Shown here in pieces: positions 53,596-63,615 of a DNA stretch of 64,000 bases. The notes under the pieces were generated by a model. It had not been told where the DNA came from, did not search any database, and saw only the letters and a program-made list of their open reading frames with translations. Source of the stretch: Alphaproteobacteria bacterium MedPE-SWcel. Its GTDB lineage: Bacteria; Pseudomonadota; Alphaproteobacteria; Rhodobacterales; Rhodobacteraceae. The stretch covers positions 1 to 64,000 of the forward strand of contig MPDC01000002.1 in assembly GCA_001874255.1 (NCBI GenBank), given 5' to 3'. Position 1 is the first letter of the stretch, and each line of letters opens with the position of its first letter. Made by a program: the position numbers and the translations under genes.

Positions 53596-55908
53596 GACTT
53601 CTTGGCACTCGACAGTATCCGGCTTGCCCCTCTTCGAGGTCCAGGCCCGCAACGTTTCCAACAGCGCTTGTTTGCGAATGGGTTTGCTCAGAAAGTCATC
53701 CATTCCGACCTCCCGGCAGGCCGTCTTGTGGCTCTCCAGCGCGTTCGCCGTCAAGGCGATGATAGGAACCCGAAGCAGGGAGGCCTCGGCCTCCACCCGT
53801 CGGATTTCCTCGGTCGCCTCCAACCCGTCCTTCACCGGCATCATCATATCCATGAGAACAAGATCAGGCTTCGCATCGCGATACATTTCGACAGCTTCTT
53901 CCCCATTTGCTGCAATCGTGATTTCCACGTTTTCATGTTCCAGCATGCGGGTGACAACCACCTGGTTGGTGCGATTGTCTTCAGCCATGAGTATTCTGAC
54001 GGTTGCGGCCTCTGTCACCGGTTGGCTCGAGATATCGGCACTTGGTTGCCGCTGATTTCGCCTGCCGAGCGCTTGACCGACCACAGATCTCAGCTGGTCG
54101 GCGCGCACCGGCTTGAGCACTTGATGGCAATTTCCAATGTCTTCCAGCATTGATCTTGAAAGCGCGGGATCAACGGAAGAAACGATCACGATAGGGAGTT
54201 TTGCGAGACTGGGCACGGTACGAATACGGGTCGCCAATTCGTATCCGTCACAATCGGGCATGTTGAAATCGAGAAAAACCAGATCGCATAGATCACCGGC
54301 ATCCTGCATCTCGTCCAACCGGAGCATTGCCTCGACAGCGGAGTCGGTTTCGGACACACGCAGGCCCCAGGATCTCAGACGTTCGCCCAGGATTGTCCGG
54401 TTGAGTTCCAAGTCGTCCACAATCAAGGCATGCAGCCCGGAAACGGGCTGGTTCGGCAGGAACGACACCGGCGCTCGATCGCTCGTTGGCAGGGACAATT
54501 CGATGGTAAAGAGCGACCCTTTTCCTTCGCTTGATGTCACATGTACACGGCCGTTCATGAGCTGCAGGAGACGGGTGGAAATTGCCAGTCCAAGTCCAGT
54601 TCCTTCAAAGCTCCGAGTCGCGGCGCCATCTGCCTGCTCGAAGGCGTGAAATATTCTGTCCAGCTTGTCTGCTGCGATGCCGATCCCGGTATCGGCCACA
54701 GAAATCTTGATCCCCTGCCGCCCGGTCGCCTCAGACGTGCCGGTTACATTGATATGAACCGAGCCCTGGGCGGTAAACTTGACCGCATTCCCAACGATAT
54801 TGGTAATGATCTGGCGAATTCGACCGGCGTCACCTTCGTAAAATTCCGGCAGGTCCGGATCGAAACGCAAGGTCAGTTGCACCCATTTTTCAGCCGCTTT
54901 CGGGGCCAGCAAGGTTACCACATCCTCGACAATGGTTCGCAAGTTGAAGGTCGCTTTGTGGAGCTCCAGCTTACCCGCCTCAATTTTCGAAAAATTCAAG
55001 ATATCGTTGATGATCGTGAGCAGTGCATTGCCTGACTTGACGATGGTTTCTGCGTACATTTCCTGATCCGGCGTCAGTTCGGTTTCGCGCAGAATTTCCG
55101 CCATGCCGATAACACCGTTCATCGGCGTCCGGATCTCGTGGCTCATATTGGCAAGGAATTCCGACTTTGCGCGGCTGGCAATCTCGGCCTGCTCTCGGGC
55201 TGTCTCGAGGGCCTGCTCGCGCTCGTCGCGTTGCGCCAGGCTGTCTTCCAATACCTCAACAGAAACATCCAGAGCCTGAAATTCCCGGCTTGCATACCAA
55301 GGCAACTGGAAATCCGCCGTCCTGGCCCCAGCAACCGCATTGGACATGCGCTCATGCACCACCTGCAGCGGGCTGAGCGCCAGTCGAAAGACCAGATAAA
55401 GCATCAATAGGGACATGGCTACGACGGCCAGAATGGTCCAGGTGATTGTCTGGCGCACCATATCCATAACCATCGCCTGACCCTCTTCGGTGGACCACTG
55501 GACGACCATTGTGCCAAAAACAAACCCTTCAAATTGCACCGGCCTCCGATACATGACGAAGTCCCGAGCCTCTGCTGCCAGCGGATTGGAGGCCTCCGCT
55601 ATAATCGTTCCCTCACCGTTTTCGATGTGAATCGACAGAATTTTGGAATAGCGCGCAATTGCTTCGACCAAGCCGGTTTCCAGAACAGGAACATCCTCGA
55701 CAATGATCGCCTCAAGCAAGAGACCGCTCAACAGGGATACTGTCAGATCGGCCTGTTCGCTGAGCTGGTCGCTCACACGTTGCACTTCGTAGCGGCGCGC
55801 CACACCGCCGACGGCCACAACAACAAGCAGCGCGGCGAGCGACATCGACACGATAATCTGTGGTAAAATACCCGTGCGTTGCAGCAGCTTATGAAGCGGA
55901 ACCTTCAA
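53587..55908 (-). CDS. Hybrid sensor histidine kinase with two receiver domains
   Basis: 773 residues. Membrane helices at about 17-37 and 155-176 bracket a ~115-residue periplasmic sensor. A HAMP-like linker and coiled coil are followed by HisKA with His257 ([12 protein letters not shown]), HATPase ([24 protein letters not shown]) and two receivers with [11 protein letters not shown] and [11 protein letters not shown]. The architecture is BarA/TorS-like but without an HPt. The TTG start overlaps the stop of the binding-protein gene (TTGA), so the binding protein probably presents a ligand to this sensor. Confidence 0.9.
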   Translation of the reverse strand: MKVPLHKLLQRTGILPQIIVSMSLAALLVVVAVGGVARRYEVQRVSDQLSEQADLTVSLLSGLLLEAIIVEDVPVLETGLVEAIARYSKILSIHIENGEGTIIAEASNPLAAEARDFVMYRRPVQFEGFVFGTMVVQWSTEEGQAMVMDMVRQTITWTILAVVAMSLLMLYLVFRLALSPLQVVHERMSNAVAGARTADFQLPWYASREFQALDVSVEVLEDSLAQRDEREQALETAREQAEIASRAKSEFLANMSHEIRTPMNGVIGMAEILRETELTPDQEMYAETIVKSGNALLTIINDILNFSKIEAGKLELHKATFNLRTIVEDVVTLLAPKAAEKWVQLTLRFDPDLPEFYEGDAGRIRQIITNIVGNAVKFTAQGSVHINVTGTSEATGRQGIKISVADTGIGIAADKLDRIFHAFEQADGAATRSFEGTGLGLAISTRLLQLMNGRVHVTSSEGKGSLFTIELSLPTSDRAPVSFLPNQPVSGLHALIVDDLELNRTILGERLRSWGLRVSETDSAVEAMLRLDEMQDAGDLCDLVFLDFNMPDCDGYELATRIRTVPSLAKLPIVIVSSVDPALSRSMLEDIGNCHQVLKPVRADQLRSVVGQALGRRNQRQPSADISSQPVTEAATVRILMAEDNRTNQVVVTRMLEHENVEITIAANGEEAVEMYRDAKPDLVLMDMMMPVKDGLEATEEIRRVEAEASLLRVPIIALTANALESHKTACREVGMDDFLSKPIRKQALLETLRAWTSKRGKPDTVECQEVGA

Positions 55909-56810
55909 AAGTCGCGGCTCCGGATCATGCCCCGTCGCACAAAATCGTAATCGGAATCCGCGCCTGCGAGGAATCCATTCTTCGCCACTCGTTTCACCAT
56001 TTCTTCATTCCTGGAGGACAGCATGACCTCTCTCATGGCCTCAAGAACTCTATTGTTCAAGTCCGCCCGCGCCAGCCAAGGTTTGGTGACATTGTCAAAC
56101 GATGCCAACCCTCTGATCGGAACGCCTTTTGCCACAAGCTGCTTGAAGGTGCTTTCCTTCAACGCGCCGGCGCTGAATTTCCCTGCTCCGACCGCTTCTC
56201 CGACCAGATCATGACGTCCGAGATATTTGAAATCGTGAAAGTCCGACGCTGAGATCCCTGCGTCCAGAAGATAGGCCTGCGACAGATAGCGCCCAATGGT
56301 GGAAAGCTCGTCACCAAATGCGAAGGTCAGGCCCGCGAGGTCTTCCACTCGAGTGATATCGCTGTCTTTGTGAACGGCGATCACGCCTTTGAACCGTTTT
56401 TCACCCCTCTTGGATTCCATCGCAATAATCGAGATATACGGGTTTCGCTCCATTGCGTGGACATAGGAAGCCGGACCGAACCGTGCAAAATCGACCCGCC
56501 CGAGCGCCAAATCCTCGATACTTTCTTCGTAGTCCTTGGAAATCCGCAGGCCGATGGTGACGTCCTCTTCCAGCAGGATTTCCATCCTGTTCTCAAGAAA
56601 TGTCAGGAAAGGACGAAACTGGCGCACAGTCGCAGAGGGTTTGTCCGCAGCATAGGTTCCGAACACCAGCGCGATCTCAGCCCGGGCAGGCGAGCCGAAC
56701 AGGCCCATGAGACTGGACACAGCCACCGCGATTGCAACTTTTTTCAGCGAACCGCTGCGCTGGCGTATCTTACGTAACAACTCGGTGACAAACGCTTGTG
56801 CCACAGGCAT
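55905..56810 (-). CDS. PhnD-like periplasmic binding protein coupled to the hybrid kinase
   Basis: 301 residues. A signal peptide (about 20-43, [14 protein letters not shown]) precedes a PhnD/phosphonate-type periplasmic fold: [57 protein letters not shown]. There are no ABC transporter genes beside it. The overlap with the kinase suggests a sensory rather than transport role, as for TorT/TorS-like pairs. ATG 56810 with AAGGAG is chosen over ATG 56885. Confidence 0.85.
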   Translation of the reverse strand: MPVAQAFVTELLRKIRQRSGSLKKVAIAVAVSSLMGLFGSPARAEIALVFGTYAADKPSATVRQFRPFLTFLENRMEILLEEDVTIGLRISKDYEESIEDLALGRVDFARFGPASYVHAMERNPYISIIAMESKRGEKRFKGVIAVHKDSDITRVEDLAGLTFAFGDELSTIGRYLSQAYLLDAGISASDFHDFKYLGRHDLVGEAVGAGKFSAGALKESTFKQLVAKGVPIRGLASFDNVTKPWLARADLNNRVLEAMREVMLSSRNEEMVKRVAKNGFLAGADSDYDFVRRGMIRSRDF

Positions 56811-57034
56811 CAAACTCTCCTTGATCTGGCTTGGCAGGCACGCGGGAAGGCGTTGAAACCCTACTTTCCCCCGTTCTTGCGCCAAAGATATGACGAAAAC
56901 ATGTTGAAAACTATGAGTTAATCTTCATTACTCGGCAAAAATTAACTATCTGGAAAGGATTACGACGTTTCTTTGTCGCACCTCTCAGCCATTGAAGCCA
57001 CCGCAGGGTACACTCTCCTTCAGAAGGACACCTA
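56811..57034. promoter_or_regulatory. Divergent intergenic region
   Basis: 224 AT-rich bases between the binding-protein gene and the giant rhodanese fusion. It should hold promoters for both. No convincing boxes or operators were recognised. Confidence 0.4.
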
Positions 57035-60000
57035 GTGATTATACGAAACCTGACGACTTGTATCACCTGGTCTGTTAAAATTTGTTTTAGTTTAATCGTA
57101 TCCCTGACCTGTCTCATCATTATGACACCCCCTGCACAGGCGATTCCGTCTCCGGAACTTGTGCTGGGGTCAGTCTCGTCCCTGTCTCAAATACTTGCCT
57201 TGGGTGTGACGCTCCTGTCGGGCGTCGGCGCGGCCATCTTCGGACGGCTCGGTTTGCTCTCTGGTAAAAACAATCGGCGCCGATATCCAATTCGATTGAT
57301 TGCGGGGCTGGTCGCCCTGGTTGCAGTGCTCGGTGCTGCCAACCATTGGCAGTGGCAGACCCATAAAGAAGACGAACTGCTGCGGCTGCAGGCCACGCTG
57401 ACCCGCCCGGCTCAATTCGATGGAACACAGGTCAAAGACCCGGAACTGAAGGAAACCAGCTACTCGGCACAGGAAACGCATCCCCTTGGCATCACCACTG
57501 CGGACGCTGCTGAATTGTTGGCGTCCGACACCGTCAAGTTCTTTGATATCCGCGAAACTGGTGAACACGAAATGGGCACCCTGCCCGGTGCTGAGCACAT
57601 CAGGTTTCCGGATTTTCGCCAATCCCCTCCTGTGCAGCCGGGAGAGCAAGTCGTCCTGTTCTGCCACAATGGCAACCGCAGTTCGGAAACCTGCGCGGAA
57701 CTGGCAAAGCTTGGTGTCGACTGCCGGTTCATCTCAGGGGGTCTTGAAAAATGGATTGTAGAATCCCGCCCGTTTTCGGACAGCCGCGTTCAATCGCTGT
57801 CCGATTTGCGTGCGATTCCTGAATTTGACAACAAAAACACACTGATAAACACCTCTGAATTTACCGAGCTTCGCAGTGCAGGACCGCTGCAGATTGTCGA
57901 TACCAGGTATCCCGGCGACTTTGAGACCGGCCATCTGCCGAGCGCTGTCAACATCCCTATCCGGGCGATGACAAGTGATGAGTTGACGCGCCAAATAGCA
58001 CGTCTTCGCCGCGTCCCGACAGTCGCGGCATGCTATGATCGGCGCAGCTGTTTCATGAGTCAGGTGCTGGGTCTGGAACTCACCCGCGCCGGGATTCCCT
58101 TTCAGGGACGCTACACCTTGCCGTGGGAGTATTTTGTTCCGCCGCCGCCAAAGCCGCATGTGTCGGCCTGGCTCGCAGACCAAAATACATCCCTATGGGA
58201 CCGGGCGGTTCAAACGCTCAGCGATGCACTGCTTTGGGGGCACAACCGGTCCCATCTGCTCGTCAGTCTGCTCGGTATGGCGTCGATTTCCCGCCTGATC
58301 GTATTGCCCATCACGCTAAAGTCCGAGCGGGATCAAATTGCGCTTCGGGATCATAAAGAAGAGTTGCGGAGCCTCAAGGCATCGCTTGCGGATGACCCAA
58401 TCCGCAAGTCTCGCGCGCTCCGTGCCTTTTATGCGTCCCATGGTCTGACCCCCCTGCGCAACCTGACCGCGTTGCTGTTCCTGCCGTTGATGATGCTCGG
58501 CCTGAGCGCGGCGGAATATGCCTCGCAGGGTATTGTCGAACCCCTTCTCTGGGTTCCGGACCTTGGCGCGCCGGATCCTACGTCAATTGCGCCGGCTTTG
58601 ACCTGCGCGTTGGGCGCGGCATATCTTGTCAGTGCCTTCGCAAAATCCTGGCGTGGTGCCCTCCTGTGGCTGGGTCTCGGCATGCCTGCGCTTTTTGTGC
58701 TGACAGTCGGCCTGTCCGCAGCGGGAAATTTCTATCTTTGGATGAGTTTGCTGGGGTTGCTGGTTCAGCACTTCTACGTCTCCGGCAAACTGAACGGCGT
58801 CTTTTCCCGAATTGCCGAGATGTCGCGGCTTCCCAAAGGCGTGTTTGATCTGAGCAACACCGCGTCTCTGGAGCTGGCAGGTAACAAGGCGCTGAGACTG
58901 TCACAACTTGCAAACGCTGGTTTTCCGGTGCCCGGCGGCGTTGTTCTGACACAGCGCTTTCTGGATGATTACGAGCAGGCTGATCCTGCTCAACGGCAGC
59001 GGCTTGCCAACAATGTCTGGCAGCAAGTCGGCCCGGATCCCTGCGCCGTGCGTTCATCCGCGAGTCAGGAAGACGGAGCGGATCAGAGCTATGCCGGAGT
59101 TTTCGACTCTGTTCTGGACGTCACGGCCGATACATTCCGGTCAGCGACAGAGACGGTCATGGCCTCCTTCAGGTCGTCTCGGGCCAGCAGCTACGGTGGC
59201 GGCGAAGACGGTCACGGCAATATTCTGGTCCAGCGCATGATAGATGCGACCTATGCCGGCGTCTTGTTTACGCAGGATCCGCAGGCACCGGGAATGATGC
59301 TGCTGGAGTGGGTAGAGGGAAATGGAGAGGAGCTGGTTTCCGGCCGGAAAACACCCCGCACCGCCAGATTTGGGCGAAGCAGCCATGAACCGGCGACAGA
59401 GGACGGGCAATCGCCTTTCGACGCCGAAATGCTGCTATCATTCGGCAAGAGGATCGAAGATCTGTTTGAAAGCCCACAGGATGTGGAATGGGCCTGGGCG
59501 GAGGGGGAATTCTATATCCTGCAATCCAGAGACATTACCACAACCGCCGTCGGCAGTCCCGAAAATCAGGCCAGGTCACTGGAATGGCGGCGCTTTTTCC
59601 AAAGCCTGTCAGGTGACGCCGATCCGCACGCGATTCATCTGGAGCAGGATGAGATGAGCGAGGTTCTTCCGCGCTCGACCGCCTTGTCCTTTTCCCTCAT
59701 GTCGCAGATTTGGGCGCCGGGCGGCAGTCTCGACCTTGCCTGCCGGGCCTTGCGCCTGCCCTATACCCTGCCGGAATCGCCCAACGCTCATCTGGTCCGC
59801 CTGTTCGGAAAGACATATGTCGACACGCGGCTGAAAAAAGAGCTGACGGTCGACCTGAGTGGGAACAAGACCGCGCGGCTTCAAAAACGGCTCAGGCCGA
59901 CGCTGGAACGATTTGAGCACACGGTCCTGCCCGGTCTGCGCGACTCCGTTGACGATTGGCGCGCAACCCGGTTCGAGATCCAGCCACGGCACAAGCTGCT

Positions 60001-61045
60001 GGATGTGATCAGCAAGCTGCGGAGCTATTTTGTCACTGACATCTACGTGGAGTCGGAGAAAATAAATGTGCTCGCGGCCCTGGCCATGACAGATGCCACC
60101 CGTGCGACCGAAGGGGATCCGGCTCTTCGAAATTGCCTGATGCAGGCAGAGCTGAAATACTCTCCCTCAAGCTTGCTGGCCCGGTGCCGGGGGTCAAAGG
60201 ACGAAGCGCGGCGACAGGCGTTGGAGGTGATGGGGCACAGGTCGATGTTTGACTACGAACTCTCGGCCCCACGCTATTGCGAAGCGCCCAGCCTGTTGTT
60301 TTCTTTGCTGGACGCCGGAACGCCCCCGCTGAAGTCACCCGAGATACCGGAGGGGACTCCGCAAGGGCTGCGGGACAAGATCGAGCTGGCGATTGCCTAT
60401 CAGGATCTGAAGGAGCGCGCCAAACATGAATCCATGCGTGTTCTGGCTGAACTGCGGCGCGCATTGGTGGCACTCGGGACGGAGACAAAGCTGGAGGATC
60501 TGATCTTTCACCTGACGATCGAGGAGATATCGGAGGCCAACTGGACACAGGTTGAAATGCTTCGCGACCTTGCGCGTTCCCGTCGGGACCACGATGCCCT
60601 GTGTCGGACGCATGCACCGGATCAAATACAACTGAGCCTGCGGGACTGCGAGCAGTTGTCCGCAGGGGCCGCGCGCTCTTGCGAGGCCGGGTCGATGACT
60701 GGCACATGCGTGGCCGGGTCGGGCCACTCGACCGGACGGGTGTTTCGCGTCACGGATGAGACAGCTTATGGCGACGCCGCCTTTGAGGGGTTCGCGCCCG
60801 GCGATATTCTGGTTTGCCACATGGTGAACCCGGCCTGGTTGCCGCAGGTTCAGCAAGCCGGAGCCGTCGTCAGTTCAGTGGGGGGATGGTTGAGCCATAT
60901 GGCGATCATTGCCCGGGAGAAAAACATACTGATGATCGTCGGGGCCTCCGGAGCAACAGAGCTGCACACAGGCCAGATTGTCACGGTGTCCGACGATGGC
61001 GATGTCAAAGAGGAGGCACGGGCAGATCAGGCCTTGCGCGCTTGA
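57035..61045 (+). CDS. Membrane fusion: two rhodaneses, YidC-like domain, PEP-synthase-like dikinase
   Basis: 1336 residues. A signal or anchor helix lies at about 10-35 and membrane helices at ~45-70 and 87-105. Rhodanese 1 (about 150-250) has the intact Cys loop FCHNGNRSSE (Cys near 209). Rhodanese 2 (about 270-365) has ACYDRRSC. A YidC/Oxa1-like membrane domain (about 385-600) contains SRLIVLPITLKSERDQIALR and AFYASHGLTPL. The C-terminal part resembles PEP synthase/PPDK: GNKALRLSQLANAGFPVPGG (near 612), AVRSSASQEDG, ILVQRMIDATYAGVLFTQDP for ATP binding. Near 1285-1297 is GGWLSHMAIIAR with the phosphohistidine. No C-terminal PEP-binding barrel is present, as in rifampin phosphotransferase. 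The GTG 57035 start has AGAAGGA upstream. The function is unknown. Confidence 0.82.
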   Translation: MIIRNLTTCITWSVKICFSLIVSLTCLIIMTPPAQAIPSPELVLGSVSSLSQILALGVTLLSGVGAAIFGRLGLLSGKNNRRRYPIRLIAGLVALVAVLGAANHWQWQTHKEDELLRLQATLTRPAQFDGTQVKDPELKETSYSAQETHPLGITTADAAELLASDTVKFFDIRETGEHEMGTLPGAEHIRFPDFRQSPPVQPGEQVVLFCHNGNRSSETCAELAKLGVDCRFISGGLEKWIVESRPFSDSRVQSLSDLRAIPEFDNKNTLINTSEFTELRSAGPLQIVDTRYPGDFETGHLPSAVNIPIRAMTSDELTRQIARLRRVPTVAACYDRRSCFMSQVLGLELTRAGIPFQGRYTLPWEYFVPPPPKPHVSAWLADQNTSLWDRAVQTLSDALLWGHNRSHLLVSLLGMASISRLIVLPITLKSERDQIALRDHKEELRSLKASLADDPIRKSRALRAFYASHGLTPLRNLTALLFLPLMMLGLSAAEYASQGIVEPLLWVPDLGAPDPTSIAPALTCALGAAYLVSAFAKSWRGALLWLGLGMPALFVLTVGLSAAGNFYLWMSLLGLLVQHFYVSGKLNGVFSRIAEMSRLPKGVFDLSNTASLELAGNKALRLSQLANAGFPVPGGVVLTQRFLDDYEQADPAQRQRLANNVWQQVGPDPCAVRSSASQEDGADQSYAGVFDSVLDVTADTFRSATETVMASFRSSRASSYGGGEDGHGNILVQRMIDATYAGVLFTQDPQAPGMMLLEWVEGNGEELVSGRKTPRTARFGRSSHEPATEDGQSPFDAEMLLSFGKRIEDLFESPQDVEWAWAEGEFYILQSRDITTTAVGSPENQARSLEWRRFFQSLSGDADPHAIHLEQDEMSEVLPRSTALSFSLMSQIWAPGGSLDLACRALRLPYTLPESPNAHLVRLFGKTYVDTRLKKELTVDLSGNKTARLQKRLRPTLERFEHTVLPGLRDSVDDWRATRFEIQPRHKLLDVISKLRSYFVTDIYVESEKINVLAALAMTDATRATEGDPALRNCLMQAELKYSPSSLLARCRGSKDEARRQALEVMGHRSMFDYELSAPRYCEAPSLLFSLLDAGTPPLKSPEIPEGTPQGLRDKIELAIAYQDLKERAKHESMRVLAELRRALVALGTETKLEDLIFHLTIEEISEANWTQVEMLRDLARSRRDHDALCRTHAPDQIQLSLRDCEQLSAGAARSCEAGSMTGTCVAGSGHSTGRVFRVTDETAYGDAAFEGFAPGDILVCHMVNPAWLPQVQQAGAVVSSVGGWLSHMAIIAREKNILMIVGASGATELHTGQIVTVSDDGDVKEEARADQALRA

Positions 61046-61091
61046 GTGGCCGCTGCCCTGGCGGCAGTTCCCTGGGGTCTCCGCGAAGTTC

Positions 61092-61109
61092 CCTTGCGTC
61101 TCCGCAAGG
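61092..61109. terminator. Hairpin between convergent genes
   Basis: CCTTGCG and CGCAAGG form a perfect 7-bp stem with a TCTC loop. A second weaker stem (CTGCC/GGCAG, about 61055-61070) precedes it. Together they fill the 90-base gap between the giant fusion and the TPR gene. Confidence 0.5.
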
Positions 61110-61135
61110 TTCGGGCTGATAGCAAAGGCCAGAGG

Positions 61136-62536
61136 TCAGTCGTCGTGGAATAGCCCGAGCGCCCTTCGCGTTTCACTGGTCGCCAGTTGGTCATGCAACT
61201 TCTGAAAGATCTGGCGCGCTTTTGGTTTGTTGCCGTTGTTGTAATATGCGTAACCGCGCAACACCAATTGCTCTCGTGTCATGTGGCCATTGATCTGCTC
61301 GAAGGCGTCCCAGTAGGCAATGGCTTTGGAGAAGTCGCCCTGCTTGTAGGCTCGGTTTCCGCGTTGATCGAGAATTTGCTTTTCCACGTTCACTCGCTGC
61401 TGCCGGGTGAACCGGGTATTTGCGGCAATGCGGGCTGCCTCGTCGGGCATGTTCAACTTCAAAAAGGCCAGCGACATGCCAAAACGGGCTTCGCGTTTTG
61501 GGGCACCGGACAATTTGGCTTCGGCGCTCCTAAAGGCATTCAATGCCTCCATCGGCCTATCGAGATTATGCGCACACCACCCGTAGGCCATCAAGCGCTG
61601 AGGGGAACGAGCGGATGCATCAGACGGGCTGCAGCCACTTGATGTCGGCCGCGCTGGGGAAGACGCCGCCGGAACGGAGGCGCCTGCGGCTACAGTCGCC
61701 CGTTTGGTCGGCCGTGTTTTCGGACGTAGCTTTTCGGCGTGATCACTTCGCAGGGCCAGATTTCCGACCGGAGCGCCGCGTCCGGCCAAAAGACGTTTTT
61801 CGAGATTGGCAAAAGTCTCGGTTTCATCGGGAAACCGGTCAATGACGATCGCGACCAGCCCGGAGAGCTCCTCATTTGAGGTCACCGCGTCGGCTTTCTC
61901 GATGGTCGCGAACAGTTCTGTCGTCACATTGCAGGAGTTCAGAATTGCGCGATAAGTCGTCAATGCGGCGCTGTCGGCGTTCTGGGCGCCCTGGATTTCA
62001 GCTATGCGCCAGGCATTGTTGATGCGGTCACACTGAAGCAGCCCATCAATGGACGTGGCGATTTGCAAGGCCTGGTTTGCATTTCCGGCGTCCAATGCCT
62101 GATCAAGCTTCTGCTGGCCTTCAGCCAAGGTCAGCAGACGGGTCATATCATGTGGCGGTGTCCAGTTCGGATAGGCGGACTGGGCCTGGACGATCAAGCT
62201 GCGCGCCAGCGGCAGTTCGTTGTCCGCGATTGCCTTGTAGATCGCATCGATTTCCGAGGAAGGTTGTGTCACGGTCACATCATTGAGGTCCGTTGGCGGA
62301 ACCCAACTGGGGTATTTGCTCTTCAGGCGGCGCAGTTCTGCTTCTGCCGACACCTGATTGCGTTGCTGGAGGTAGAACACCAGCGCCTGAAGTTCGTTTG
62401 AATCCGGACCTCCGCTGGCGCTCTGTGCCGGACCTGCGGCCTCCGACAGGGGCTGGGCCGAGGCGGGCGTGTGGGCCACGCACAGGAGGACGAGAAGCAG
62501 GACAGCAGGTTTGATCGTGTTCACAGCGGTACGCAT
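61136..62536 (-). CDS. Exported TPR protein of the cellulose operon
   Basis: 466 residues with a signal peptide (about 1-28, AHTPASAQP). Helical TPR-like repeats run through most of the protein (VFYLQQRNQVSAEAELRRL, AIAYWDAFEQINGHM, LVLRGYAYYNNGNKPKA). There is no C-terminal beta-barrel, so it resembles only the periplasmic TPR part of BcsC. The ATG overlaps the end of the endoglucanase gene by 16 bases. A scaffold for polymer export is the likely role. Confidence 0.78.
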   Translation of the reverse strand: MRTAVNTIKPAVLLLVLLCVAHTPASAQPLSEAAGPAQSASGGPDSNELQALVFYLQQRNQVSAEAELRRLKSKYPSWVPPTDLNDVTVTQPSSEIDAIYKAIADNELPLARSLIVQAQSAYPNWTPPHDMTRLLTLAEGQQKLDQALDAGNANQALQIATSIDGLLQCDRINNAWRIAEIQGAQNADSAALTTYRAILNSCNVTTELFATIEKADAVTSNEELSGLVAIVIDRFPDETETFANLEKRLLAGRGAPVGNLALRSDHAEKLRPKTRPTKRATVAAGASVPAASSPARPTSSGCSPSDASARSPQRLMAYGWCAHNLDRPMEALNAFRSAEAKLSGAPKREARFGMSLAFLKLNMPDEAARIAANTRFTRQQRVNVEKQILDQRGNRAYKQGDFSKAIAYWDAFEQINGHMTREQLVLRGYAYYNNGNKPKARQIFQKLHDQLATSETRRALGLFHDD

Positions 62537-63615
62537 TGGGGATACTTTTCAGACTGGATGATAAGGGTCATCAAATGCAATGTTGCGGGGTAGTAGGGCT
62601 GAGTCCCGGAGAACGCAGGCATTGCCGCGCCGATATCTCCGTTTTTGGCACAAACGGACAAGGCAGCGACCGCCTGATAGCCGGGATCACTGCTGCTTTC
62701 CAGAATCTGTCCTGTCTCGCGATCAAAGACGATCCCGGTGCCATCGCCGGACGGCGCAGACACAGCAGAGATATAGCGCGCGACCCAAGGCGAGGACGGC
62801 TGACCCGACCAAACCGCAAAGAGCGGCACCCGTATCGCCTCGTAGCCCGTCTTGGCCGAAAACAACTCTGGCGGAGGCGTCCATCCCGATGCACCGACCC
62901 CGATCCAATCCGGGACCAGCCCGGCGTCGGCGATATCCGCAAAGAGAACATCAGCATCCGCTGCGACTTTTGCCAGGAGGTCTACGCCGGTCATGACGGC
63001 AAGTTCGCGCATTGCCCGCGGCATGTAGTAGGACGGATTGATGATATAGCTGCCGTCTCGCACAAAGCCCTCGGCAGCCGGCAAAAACAGGAAGCGCCCC
63101 TCGGTGCTGGGGTCCGACACAACGCAAAGCCTGGCCAGATCCCGAGTAATCTGCACCGCACGGTCCGCAAACTCCGGACGGTCGTGGCGTGCAGCCATGG
63201 CCGCCAGCGCCCAGGCATAGAAGAGGTCGCCGTCGCTGGCGTTGTTGGTATCGGGGACAGATGGGGTCTGGTCCGGCAACCAGCGCCATGCCAGCAAAGC
63301 ATCCGCACGTATGGCAAGGTGCTCCTCGGTCCAGCGAAAGATGGTTTCAAAAACCGGCAGATCGCCAAAAGCGGCCGCCAGCGTCAGCCCATACCCCTGA
63401 CCCTCGGAATGGCTCGCATTGTCCTGATATCCGTCAACCACACGACCATCCGGACGCAGATAGAGCGATTTCCAGATTTCCCAGGAGGCCTGGAGTGGAT
63501 GATCCGGTGGCACGACACCTGCAACCGACTGAACCGGCAGTGACTGCGCAAAGGCAGGCGTGTGCGCCCCGGTCAGGGCCATGCTCAGCATCGCCAGAAC
63601 GTCTCGGCGGTTCAT
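62521..63615 (-). CDS. bcsZ: GH8 endoglucanase of the cellulose operon (BcsZ)
   Basis: 364 residues. The N-terminus MNRRDVLAMLSMALTGAHTP with PAFAQS is a signal peptide of Tat-like type (two arginines). It is a glycoside hydrolase family 8 domain: the general-acid Glu in SHSEGQGYGLTLAA and the catalytic Asp region NNASDGDLFYAWAL are visible. BcsZ cuts periplasmic cellulose and tunes its export. ATG 63615 overlaps the bcsB stop as ATGA. Confidence 0.88.
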   Translation of the reverse strand: MNRRDVLAMLSMALTGAHTPAFAQSLPVQSVAGVVPPDHPLQASWEIWKSLYLRPDGRVVDGYQDNASHSEGQGYGLTLAAAFGDLPVFETIFRWTEEHLAIRADALLAWRWLPDQTPSVPDTNNASDGDLFYAWALAAMAARHDRPEFADRAVQITRDLARLCVVSDPSTEGRFLFLPAAEGFVRDGSYIINPSYYMPRAMRELAVMTGVDLLAKVAADADVLFADIADAGLVPDWIGVGASGWTPPPELFSAKTGYEAIRVPLFAVWSGQPSSPWVARYISAVSAPSGDGTGIVFDRETGQILESSSDPGYQAVAALSVCAKNGDIGAAMPAFSGTQPYYPATLHLMTLIIQSEKYPQCVPL

